A stretch of 64,000 nt of DNA from UBA4416 sp964541155 (lineage in GTDB: Bacteria > Bacteroidota > Bacteroidia > B-17B0 > Aurantibacillaceae): positions 434,001 to 498,000 of the forward strand of contig CAZIPC010000001.1 in the NCBI GenBank assembly GCA_964541155.1. Direction: 5' to 3'. The notes under the pieces were generated by a model that ran no database searches, was not told the origin of the DNA, and worked only from the letters and a program-made list of their open reading frames with translations. Positions 17,179 through 24,351 of this stretch are shown piece after piece (the first letter of the stretch is position 1; every line of letters starts with the position of its first letter). A program made the position numbers and the translations under genes.

Positions 17179-17237
17179 TAACTTACGCATTGTTAAACCA
17201 TATATGAAAAAAGAACGTGACGTAAAATTAAATAAGA

Positions 17238-17294
17238 AAAAACTGTTTTTTTACATTTTTAGAAAATATTCCATTTTTTGGAAAAAACACAGTT
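17238..17294 (-). other. Terminator-like imperfect inverted repeat after the TPR lipoprotein gene
   Basis: AACTGTTTTTT (17241-17251) pairs with AAAAAACACAGTT (17282-17294) with a 2-base bulge, and a small TTCCA/TGGAA hairpin (17269-17283) lies inside. On the minus strand it ends in a T-run, so it may be a first, weaker terminator ahead of the one at 17143-17178. Confidence 0.35.
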
Positions 17295-17296
17295 GA

Positions 17297-17866
17297 TTAA
17301 TTATTTTTCTTTAAAAACTCTTTTACAAGCTCTTCGTCAGATTTACCAATATTTTGTAGACAAGCTCTAGCATCAGAAGCAAATGAAGTAGAAGGGTATT
17401 CTCTGATAATTTGATGATAAATTGTTCTGGCTTCTGATTCATTATTTAACATGGAAGAATCATCGTATAACTGTGCTAACAAAAACATGGCTGCCCCTCT
17501 ACCCTTAAATTTTGGGAATTCATCAATACATGTTTTAAAACAAGATTGAGCTTGTGTATATTTTTTAATGGATTGTGCAACTTGTCCAGATTTTAATAAA
17601 AACACTGGGGCTAAGGTATCTTGTTTGCAATTTATTGCGAAGTTGTAAAATACATTTATTGCATTTTCTGCAACTTCTTTATTTAAAATTGTAGCTTTTA
17701 ATAAAATATTATCTAACCTTTTAACTTCAATTAAACGTTTAACACATTCATCTACTTTAAGTAAGGTATCATTTTTAAGTTTTGTTTTTTGGCTTGGAAT
17801 ATCATTAACTCCACATGAATTAAGAATTGATATACAGAATAAAGAAAAAATAATTCGTTGCCACAT
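17297..17866 (-). CDS. TPR-repeat lipoprotein
   Basis: This 189-residue protein has a type II signal peptide with the lipobox S-I-L-N-S-C, so Cys18 should be lipidated. The mature part is helical with TPR-like units, including A-Q-S-C-F-K-T-C-I-D-E-F-P and A-R-T-I-Y-H-Q-I-I-R-E-Y-P-S-T, resembling YbgF/BamD-type repeats. It is probably an envelope protein with a structural or assembly role; no enzyme motif is present. It starts 4 bases after the def stop codon, so it is part of the def operon, an arrangement I associate with Bacteroidota. The exact function is unknown. Confidence 0.85.
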   Translation of the reverse strand: MWQRIIFSLFCISILNSCGVNDIPSQKTKLKNDTLLKVDECVKRLIEVKRLDNILLKATILNKEVAENAINVFYNFAINCKQDTLAPVFLLKSGQVAQSIKKYTQAQSCFKTCIDEFPKFKGRGAAMFLLAQLYDDSSMLNNESEARTIYHQIIREYPSTSFASDARACLQNIGKSDEELVKEFLKKNN

Positions 17867-17870
17867 ATAG

Positions 17871-18470
17871 TTAGCGTTTTGGTTGAAAAACTCTTGTTTT
17901 ATAATCTGCTCTGTATTTACCTTTAGATATATCAGTTAACTTACCAGAAATTAACTTGCGTTTAAATGGATTAATTTTATCTGTAAACAATACTCCTTCA
18001 ATGTGATCATATTCATGTTGAATAACTCGAGCTATTACACCATCATAAGTTTCTGTATGTTTTTTAAAGTTTTCATCAAAGTACTCAATGGTTAATGTTG
18101 GTTTACGAAACACATCTTCTCTTATTTTTGGAATACTTAAACACCCTTCACTAAACTTCCATTCATCCCCTGTTTCCTCTAAAATACGAGCATTGATAAA
18201 TGTTTTTTTGAAGCCATTCATTTGTTTAATTTGTTCAGGTGTAAATTCAGGTTCTTCATCCTCATCCACTTCTGCAAAAGGAGACGCATCAATAACAAAT
18301 AAACGAATTGCTTTATTAATTTGAGGTGCAGCTAAACCAACACCGTTAGCCTCATACATGGTTTCATACATATCGCTAATTAATTTCGACAAGTTCTCAT
18401 AGTTCTTATCGATATCAATGCATTTTTTTCTTAAAACCGGATCGCCGTATACTACTATTGGTAATACCAT
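17871..18470 (-). CDS. def: Peptide deformylase
   Basis: This 199-residue enzyme removes the N-formyl group from new proteins. All three family motifs are intact: G-V-G-L-A-A-P-Q at 43-50, E-G-C-L-S at 108-112 (metal ligand Cys110) and Q-H-E-Y-D-H at 151-156 (ligands His152 and His156, catalytic Glu153). An acidic insert of about 25 residues (E-V-D-E-D-E-E-P-E-F, about 67-90) lies between motifs 1 and 2, as is usual for Bacteroidota enzymes. It is flanked by guaB upstream (21 bases) and the TPR lipoprotein downstream (4 bases), on one strand. Confidence 0.97.
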   Translation of the reverse strand: MVLPIVVYGDPVLRKKCIDIDKNYENLSKLISDMYETMYEANGVGLAAPQINKAIRLFVIDASPFAEVDEDEEPEFTPEQIKQMNGFKKTFINARILEETGDEWKFSEGCLSIPKIREDVFRKPTLTIEYFDENFKKHTETYDGVIARVIQHEYDHIEGVLFTDKINPFKRKLISGKLTDISKGKYRADYKTRVFQPKR

Positions 18471-18491
18471 TTCTTTATTTTTTTAATAATT

Positions 18492-19967
18492 TTATCTAGT
18501 ATAATTTGGCGCTTCTCTGGTAATTACTACATCATGTGGATGGCTTTCTTTAACCCCTGCAGCTGTAATACGAGTAAATTTAGCACCTTGTAATGATTTT
18601 ATATCTTTTGCTCCGCAGTATCCCATACCTGCTCTTAGCCCACCAATTAATTGATACATAACATCTGCTAAGTGTCCCTTATAAGGCACCCTTCCACTAA
18701 TTCCTTCAGGTACTAATTTTTTAATATCATCTTCTGCATCTTGGAAATAACGGTCTTTAGATCCTTTTTGCATGGCTTCTAAACTGCCCATTCCTCTGTA
18801 TGCCTTAAATTGACGACCTTCAAAAATAATAGTTTCGCCCGGACTTTCTTCAACACCAGCAAACATACCTCCCATCATAACCGTGCTTGCTCCTGCAGCA
18901 ATTGCTTTTACAATATCTCCAGTATATCTAATACCTCCATCTGCAATTATTGGTAATTTACCTTTTAAGGCTGCTGCCACTTCCATAATGGCTGTTAATT
19001 GAGGTACGCCAACACCTGCAATTACACGAGTAGTACATATCGAACCAGGGCCTATACCAACTTTAACACCATCAGCTCCAGCTTTCATTAAATCTATTGC
19101 TGCTGCTCCTGTTGCAATATTTCCAACTACAACTTGTAAATCTTTATATTTCTTTTTTACTTCTTTTAATTTTAAGATTACCCCTTTCGAATGTCCATGA
19201 GCTGTATCTATAATAATTGCATCAACACCTGCCTCTACTAATGCGTCTACACGCTGCATAGTATCAGCGGTAACACCCACTGCTGCTGCAACTCTTAATC
19301 TACCTCTATCATCTTTTGCGGCATTTGGACGAACTTTAATTTTTATAATATCCTTATAGGTAATCAAGCCTACCAAACGATGATTTTTGTCTAAAATTGG
19401 TAATTTTTCAATTTTATGGTCTTGTAATATTTCTTCGGCTTGTTTAAGAGTAACACCTTGTTTTGCTGTAACTGCTTTGCTAGCAGGAGTCATGACTTCT
19501 TTTACTAAACGTTTTAAATTTTTTTCAAATCTTAAATCACGATTAGTTACAATACCAACGAATTTGTTATCTTTATCTACAACCGGAACACCTCCTATTT
19601 TATTATCAGACATTATTGCTAAAGCATCACTAATTGTACCATTTTGTAATATGGTTAAAGGATCTACAATCATTCCACTCTCGCTACGCTTCACTTTTCG
19701 AACATGCATAGCTTGTTCTGATATAGTCATGTTTTTATGTAAAACACCTATTCCTCCCTCTTGAGCAATTGTAATTGCCATTTGATACTCTGTTACGGTA
19801 TCCATTGCTGCTGAAACAATTGGAGAATTTATTTTGATGTTTTTAGTAAATTGGCTAGAAATATTTACCTCTCGAGGCAAAACTTCTGAATAAGCTGGAA
19901 CTAATAAAACATCATCATACGTTAAACCTTCGGGAGCAAATTTGTTTGCTAAAAGTGTTGATGCCAT
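18492..19967 (-). CDS. guaB: Inosine-5'-monophosphate dehydrogenase
   Basis: This 491-residue enzyme oxidises IMP to XMP with NAD, the committed step of GTP synthesis. The TIM-barrel active-site loop G-P-G-S-I-C-T-T-R contains the nucleophile Cys311, and the flap residues R-G-M-G-S-L-E-A-M follow. Two CBS domains (about residues 98-215) are inserted in the barrel, as in standard bacterial enzymes. It starts at the ATG at 19967, 30 bases after a TAnnTTTG element, and leads the guaB-def-TPR lipoprotein unit. Confidence 0.98.
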   Translation of the reverse strand: MASTLLANKFAPEGLTYDDVLLVPAYSEVLPREVNISSQFTKNIKINSPIVSAAMDTVTEYQMAITIAQEGGIGVLHKNMTISEQAMHVRKVKRSESGMIVDPLTILQNGTISDALAIMSDNKIGGVPVVDKDNKFVGIVTNRDLRFEKNLKRLVKEVMTPASKAVTAKQGVTLKQAEEILQDHKIEKLPILDKNHRLVGLITYKDIIKIKVRPNAAKDDRGRLRVAAAVGVTADTMQRVDALVEAGVDAIIIDTAHGHSKGVILKLKEVKKKYKDLQVVVGNIATGAAAIDLMKAGADGVKVGIGPGSICTTRVIAGVGVPQLTAIMEVAAALKGKLPIIADGGIRYTGDIVKAIAAGASTVMMGGMFAGVEESPGETIIFEGRQFKAYRGMGSLEAMQKGSKDRYFQDAEDDIKKLVPEGISGRVPYKGHLADVMYQLIGGLRAGMGYCGAKDIKSLQGAKFTRITAAGVKESHPHDVVITREAPNYTR

Positions 19968-19997
19968 AAGAATGAATTTTCTGTGTTAAAATTCGGG

Positions 19998-20005
19998 CAA
20001 ATATA
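19998..20005 (-). promoter_or_regulatory. Candidate -7 promoter element for guaB
   Basis: The minus strand reads TATATTTG (TAnnTTTG), 30 bases before the guaB ATG. No -33 TTG at the usual distance. Confidence 0.5.
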
Positions 20006-20043
20006 CAAAAAAAAGTGTTTTTAAAAAATTAGTATACAACTAG

Positions 20044-20802
20044 TTATTCTTTTGAATTTAAAGAATTCTTCTGTTCTGTTGGTTTATAATGATATACTAT
20101 TTGGGATTGCTCGAGAGAAGACTCATTTCTTTGTGAATCACGTTCTATTTGTTCTTCTAATAACTCTTGATTTGCTATTGCTTCTAAATCAATTTCTTCC
20201 TCAGGCCATTCATAAACTTTAGATTGAGGTCCATCTTTACGGTAATTATACGCTACTAAAATACCTGCAACTGAGCCAAATAAATGTCCCTCCCAAGATA
20301 TACTTCTATCTATTGGAAAAATACCCCAAGTTATACTACCATAAGTAAACACAACAAATGCAGAAACCATCATTAGTTCTTTATGTTTTCGGAAAACTCC
20401 ACTAAAAAACAAAAAGGTTGCAAATCCATAAATTAAACTACTTGCTCCAAAATGGTAATGTGGCGTAATTGCATTATTTCTACCACCAATCCACAACCAA
20501 ATACCACTAATTATATATATCCATGTTATACTACTCCAAGCTATTGGTTTATAAAAATAAAATATCATAGAACCCAAAATAAGAATAGGTAAGCTGTTAT
20601 TTAATATATGATTTATATCGGCATGAATAAATGGAGAAAATAAAATACCTTTTAAACCATTTAATGTACGAGGGCAAATACCTAAAGTGTATAAATTTAA
20701 TTTAAAAAAATTATCCATAAAAAAGACAAGCCATATTATGAATAAAAAAAATAAGGGATACTTAATATTAGATAACAATTCTTTTATTGGAATATTTTTC
20801 AT
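20044..20802 (-). CDS. Rhomboid family intramembrane serine protease
   Basis: The protein has 252 residues from the ATG at 20802. The frame extends to a GTG at 20892, but a full promoter motif lies between the two, and the family starts just before the first membrane helix. Six hydrophobic segments lie between residues 14 and 190. The catalytic Ser121 is in G-A-S-S and His173 is in G-H-L-F-G. An N-terminal H-x-x-x-N (His65, Asn69) fits the oxyanion site. A charged C-terminal tail of about 65 residues, rich in Glu and Gln, should be cytoplasmic. It cleaves membrane proteins within the bilayer; its substrates are unknown. Confidence 0.92.
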   Translation of the reverse strand: MKNIPIKELLSNIKYPLFFLFIIWLVFFMDNFFKLNLYTLGICPRTLNGLKGILFSPFIHADINHILNNSLPILILGSMIFYFYKPIAWSSITWIYIISGIWLWIGGRNNAITPHYHFGASSLIYGFATFLFFSGVFRKHKELMMVSAFVVFTYGSITWGIFPIDRSISWEGHLFGSVAGILVAYNYRKDGPQSKVYEWPEEEIDLEAIANQELLEEQIERDSQRNESSLEQSQIVYHYKPTEQKNSLNSKE

Positions 20803-20817
20803 TAAACAAGTATAATC

Positions 20818-20825
20818 CAAAAATA
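20818..20825 (-). promoter_or_regulatory. Candidate -7 promoter element for the rhomboid gene
   Basis: The minus strand reads TATTTTTG (TAnnTTTG), 15 bases before the ATG at 20802. This supports the shorter start. Confidence 0.45.
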
Positions 20826-20882
20826 TACCAAGCTTTAAAAACTGACTCTTATTAAAAAAAACAGCCAGTGTGTCATTAAAAT

Positions 20883-20915
20883 AAAAACACACATGCTATA
20901 AACATGTGTGTTTTT
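20883..20915 (-). terminator. Terminator after the aminotransferase gene
   Basis: CACACATG (20888-20895) and CATGTGTG (20903-20910) pair perfectly across a 7-base loop, with A5 and T5 extensions. On the minus strand it follows the aminotransferase stop. Confidence 0.9.
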
Positions 20916-20937
20916 GTTTTGATAAATATTTAGTTTA

Positions 20938-22137
20938 TTATTTTACTCTACCTGGATATATTTTTAATGCTTCTTTTAAACAAGCTATGGCATTTTTTAA
21001 ATCTTCCTTTTTTAAAACATATGCTATACGAACCTCGTTTGAACCAGCACCTGTAGTTGAATAAAAACCAGTAGCTGGTGCCATCATCACAGTTTGTCCT
21101 TCAAATGAAAATTCTTCTAACAACCATTGACAGAATTTATCAGCATTATCAATTGGTAAACGAGCAATGCAATAAAAAGCTCCACTTGGTTTTGGGCAAT
21201 ACACGCCATCAATTTTATTAATTTCTTCTATTACAAAATCTCTACGAGCGATATATTCTGTTTTCACGCCCTCAAAATATTCTTTTGGTGTATCTAATGC
21301 AGCTTCAGCTCCTATTTGCCCGTAACTTGGGGGAGATAATCGAGCTTGCGCAAATTTCATTGCCGAAGCCATTACTTCTTTGTTTTTACTAATCATAGCT
21401 CCAATTCTAGCACCACAAGCACTATAACGTTTAGATATAGAATCTAATAAAATCACATTATTTTCTATACCATCTAAATGCATAACAGAAACGTATTCTT
21501 TGCCATCATAACAAAATTCTCGATATACTTCATCGCTTAATAAAAACAAATCGTATTTCTTAACCAAATCTCGTAATGCTTCTAATTCGGCTTTTGTATA
21601 TAAATATCCTGTTGGATTTCCAGGATTGCAAATCATAATGCCTTTTGTTTTTGGAGTAATTACCTTTTCAAAATCTGCAATAGCTGGTAATGCAAAACCA
21701 GACTCAATATAGCTTCTAATAGGAACAACTTTTACCCCAGCAGAAACAGAAAATCCATTGTAATTAGCATAAAATGGTTCAGGAATAATTATTTCATCTC
21801 CTTCATTAAAGCATGTTTTCATTGTAATTTCAATAGCTTCAGATCCCCCACAAGTTATAATTATATCACTGGCATCTATGTTTATATTATATGATGCATA
21901 ATAAGAACTTAATTTTTTACGGTAACTTTCATTGCCTGCACTATGACTATATTCTAAAACTTTAATATCGGCCTGTTTAACAGCTTTTAAAAAAGAGTCT
22001 GGTGTTTCGATATCTGGTTGACCAATATTTAAATGATATATTTTTGTACCACGTTTTTTAGCTGCTTCTGCAAACGGAACTAATTTACGAATAGGAGAAG
22101 ACGGCATTTCTATTGCTTTAACTGATATTTTAGGCAT
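20938..22137 (-). CDS. Class I/II PLP-dependent aminotransferase
   Basis: This 399-residue fold-type I aminotransferase resembles aspartate/aromatic aminotransferases of the AspC/PatA type. It has the substrate-loop G-Q-P-D (39-42), the cofactor-binding N-P-G-N-P-T-G (171-177), S-D-E-V-Y (201-205) and the PLP-binding Lys236 in S-I-S-K-R-Y-S. The Arg that binds the substrate carboxylate is in N-E-V-R-I-A-Y near the C-terminus. It catalyses amino-group transfer between an amino acid and a 2-oxo acid; the precise substrates cannot be told from the sequence. It is transcribed alone, from its own promoter to its own terminator. Confidence 0.93.
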   Translation of the reverse strand: MPKISVKAIEMPSSPIRKLVPFAEAAKKRGTKIYHLNIGQPDIETPDSFLKAVKQADIKVLEYSHSAGNESYRKKLSSYYASYNINIDASDIIITCGGSEAIEITMKTCFNEGDEIIIPEPFYANYNGFSVSAGVKVVPIRSYIESGFALPAIADFEKVITPKTKGIMICNPGNPTGYLYTKAELEALRDLVKKYDLFLLSDEVYREFCYDGKEYVSVMHLDGIENNVILLDSISKRYSACGARIGAMISKNKEVMASAMKFAQARLSPPSYGQIGAEAALDTPKEYFEGVKTEYIARRDFVIEEINKIDGVYCPKPSGAFYCIARLPIDNADKFCQWLLEEFSFEGQTVMMAPATGFYSTTGAGSNEVRIAYVLKKEDLKNAIACLKEALKIYPGRVK

Positions 22138-22159
22138 AGTATTTTTAAAATTTAGGTCA

Positions 22160-22167
22160 CAAAAATA
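22160..22167 (-). promoter_or_regulatory. Candidate -7 promoter element for the aminotransferase
   Basis: The minus strand reads TATTTTTG (TAnnTTTG), 22 bases before the ATG at 22137. No -33 seen. Confidence 0.45.
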
Positions 22168-22223
22168 ATCATTTATGTGTTATTAATACTACATTTTTTA
22201 GGATAAAAGCGGTTTTAAAACTG

Positions 22224-22231
22224 TAAATTTG
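22224..22231 (+). promoter_or_regulatory. Candidate -7 promoter element for the HD-domain gene
   Basis: TAAATTTG (TAnnTTTG) lies 36 bases before the ATG at 22268, in the divergent spacer with the aminotransferase. Confidence 0.45.
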
Positions 22232-22267
22232 TAAGTATTATAGTAAGTTATTTTATACAAAGAATGT

Positions 22268-23497
22268 ATGATTTCTAATAAAAGAAAAATAATAAACGAT
22301 CCAATTTACGGCTTTGTAACATTGCCTGATGATTTGGTATATGATTTAATTAATCATCCAGTTTTTCAACGTTTAAGACGAATTAAACAATTAGGATTAA
22401 CTAATTTAGTTTATCCTGGGGCTCTACATACTAGATTCCATCATGCTATTGGTGCTATGTATTTAATGACAGAAGCTTTACAAGTATTGAAATCTAAGGG
22501 TATAAAAATCACTGAAGATGAATCAAGAGCTGCTATTATTGCTATACTATTGCACGACATTGGTCATGGTCCATTTTCTCATGCTCTAGAACATACTATT
22601 GTTAAAGGAATTCATCACGAAGATATTTCAGCTATGCTGATGGATGAATTAAACTCAGCGTTTAAAGGAAAATTATCTCTTGCCATTAAAATTTTTAAAA
22701 ACGAGCACTCTAAAAAATTCTTACACCAATTAGTTTCTAGCCAACTAGATATGGATAGATTAGACTATTTGAATAGAGATAGTTTTTTTACAGGAGTTTC
22801 GGAAGGTGTTGTGAGTAGTGACAGAATCATTAAAATGCTAACCGTAAAAGATGGAAATTTAGTTGTTGAAGCTAAAGGGATTTATAGCGTTGAGAGTTTT
22901 TTAATTGCCAGAAGACTAATGTATTGGCAAGTATACCTTCATAAAACTGTTTTAAGTGCAGAAAAGCTATTAGTAAATGTATTAAAACGCGCTAAAGAAT
23001 TAGCGTTAAATGGAGAAGAATTATTTGCCACTCCTGCATTAGCCTTATTCTTAAAAAATAGCTACAGCAAAAAAGATTTTATAAGTAACTCTGACTTATT
23101 AAAGCAATTTGTATTATTAGATGATTACGATATCATGGCTTCTGTAAAAGCATGGATAAATCACAAGGATTTTGTTTTATCAACTTTATGCAAAAACCTT
23201 ATTGATAGAAACTTGTACAAAATAGAATTACAAAGCAAAAATTTCACTCCAAATCACAAAAATCAAATTCTAGAAAAGGTAATGAAAAAATATAAATTAT
23301 CTAAAAAAGAAGCTGACTATTTTGTGTTTTCTGAAAGTGTCAATAATAGCGCTTATAATTCTTCGAAAGTGCAAATAAATATTTTGCATAAAAATGGGGA
23401 ATTAATAGACGTAGCAAAAGCCTCTGACCAATTAAATATTAAGATGTTAAGTAAAAAAGTTACTAAATATTTTATATGCTATCCTAAAAACATCTAA
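22268..23497 (+). CDS. HD-domain phosphohydrolase (dNTPase-like)
   Basis: This 409-residue protein belongs to the HD superfamily. The metal site is readable: H-T-R-F-H-H (His58), L-L-H-D-I-G-H-G-P-F-S-H (His96, Asp97) and a later Asp in Q-L-D-M-D-R-L-D-Y. The pattern R-F-x-H-S/A-x-G plus H-D-I-G-H-x-P-F-S-H is that of the dGTPase/SAMHD1-like group rather than cyclic-nucleotide HD-GYP enzymes. Nucleotide triphosphate hydrolysis is therefore likely, but the substrate is not determined. It stands alone between a divergent promoter and a two-way terminator. Confidence 0.9.
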   Translation: MISNKRKIINDPIYGFVTLPDDLVYDLINHPVFQRLRRIKQLGLTNLVYPGALHTRFHHAIGAMYLMTEALQVLKSKGIKITEDESRAAIIAILLHDIGHGPFSHALEHTIVKGIHHEDISAMLMDELNSAFKGKLSLAIKIFKNEHSKKFLHQLVSSQLDMDRLDYLNRDSFFTGVSEGVVSSDRIIKMLTVKDGNLVVEAKGIYSVESFLIARRLMYWQVYLHKTVLSAEKLLVNVLKRAKELALNGEELFATPALALFLKNSYSKKDFISNSDLLKQFVLLDDYDIMASVKAWINHKDFVLSTLCKNLIDRNLYKIELQSKNFTPNHKNQILEKVMKKYKLSKKEADYFVFSESVNNSAYNSSKVQINILHKNGELIDVAKASDQLNIKMLSKKVTKYFICYPKNI

Positions 23498-23500
23498 AAC

Positions 23501-23532
23501 AAAAAAGCTAAATATTTCTATTTAGCTTTTTT
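23501..23532. terminator. Two-way terminator between the HD-domain and TPR membrane genes
   Basis: AAAAAAGCTAAATA (23501-23514) and TATTTAGCTTTTTT (23519-23532) form a perfect 14-bp stem with a 4-base loop. Confidence 0.93.
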
Positions 23533-23536
23533 ATTA

Positions 23537-24190
23537 TTATCCAGGCATTCTACTAATTTGCTTCTCCATACTTTTTAATTGAGAAACTATTTCATCATTT
23601 TTTGGCTTTAAATCTTTTGCTTTTTTAAAATGTTGTTTTGCTATTTTATACTGCATGCGTTGAGCCTCAATATTACATAGTTGCAAATGCGCAGCGGCCA
23701 AACTCTCTTTATCTGGTATACCTGCTTTTATTGCTTCCATTAAATGTAAACGACCTTGTTTCGTATTTCCTTTTTTAAGCTCAATAAATCCCAATTGCAT
23801 TAAATTAGAACCCTCCATATCGCCTGTTATTTTTGATTTTATTTTTAGGCTTTTTCTAATATTAGACTCTGCTTTATCAAAATCATTAGATGCCATCGAT
23901 AAATTACTTTGTAACATATAGTAACCAGAGCGAATAGGCTTAAATAATAATCTTGGGAATTTAATTTTATTTAAGTACAACATTGCCTTCTCAACATCTC
24001 CATCAGTAACAGCTTCCTGAACTATTCTCATAGTGCCCATCATAAAATATAGTATTAACGAAATTATTGCAAAACTATAACAAATCCATTCTGTTACAGG
24101 ATCAAGAAAAAAATGAGATAAAACACCTAAAATAAATAACGCGATAATTATTTGTAATCTATATAAAATGTAAAAACGTAGAAACTTCAT
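23537..24190 (-). CDS. Membrane protein with TPR domain
   Basis: This 217-residue protein begins with two closely spaced transmembrane segments (about residues 8-28 and 33-52), followed by a soluble helical region with TPR-type repeats: A-M-L-Y-L-N-K, A-E-S-N-I-R-K-S-L, G-R-L-H-L-M-E-A-I and A-K-Q-H-F-K-K-A. The short loop between the helices should place the TPR part on the cytoplasmic side. It probably mediates protein contacts at the inner membrane; no partner is evident. It has its own promoter and terminator. Confidence 0.82.
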   Translation of the reverse strand: MKFLRFYILYRLQIIIALFILGVLSHFFLDPVTEWICYSFAIISLILYFMMGTMRIVQEAVTDGDVEKAMLYLNKIKFPRLLFKPIRSGYYMLQSNLSMASNDFDKAESNIRKSLKIKSKITGDMEGSNLMQLGFIELKKGNTKQGRLHLMEAIKAGIPDKESLAAAHLQLCNIEAQRMQYKIAKQHFKKAKDLKPKNDEIVSQLKSMEKQISRMPG

Positions 24191-24234
24191 AAATTTTGTA
24201 ATTAATGTTCTTTAAATAGTGCTAATTGAGGGAT

Positions 24235-24242
24235 CAAAGATA
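24235..24242 (-). promoter_or_regulatory. Candidate -7 promoter element for the TPR membrane gene
   Basis: The minus strand reads TATCTTTG (TAnnTTTG), 44 bases before the ATG at 24190. Confidence 0.5.
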
Positions 24243-24299
24243 ATTATTTTTTATTGATAAAAATATTTGTTTTAAATTCTATCAATCCATATTTAACAA

Positions 24300-24328
24300 A
24301 AAAGCTCTTCCAGTTAGGAAGAGCTTTT
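24300..24328 (-). terminator. Terminator after the M43 protease gene
   Basis: AAAAGCTCTTCC (24300-24311) and GGAAGAGCTTTT (24317-24328) form a perfect 12-bp stem with a 5-base loop, directly below the protease stop codon. Confidence 0.92.
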
Positions 24329-24351
24329 AAATGTTTAAATTAATTTTTCAA

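Noticed and set aside
20803..20892. Longer GTG start for the rhomboid protease.
   Set aside because: A full TAnnTTTG element lies between, and the extension is not part of the family's usual N-terminus.
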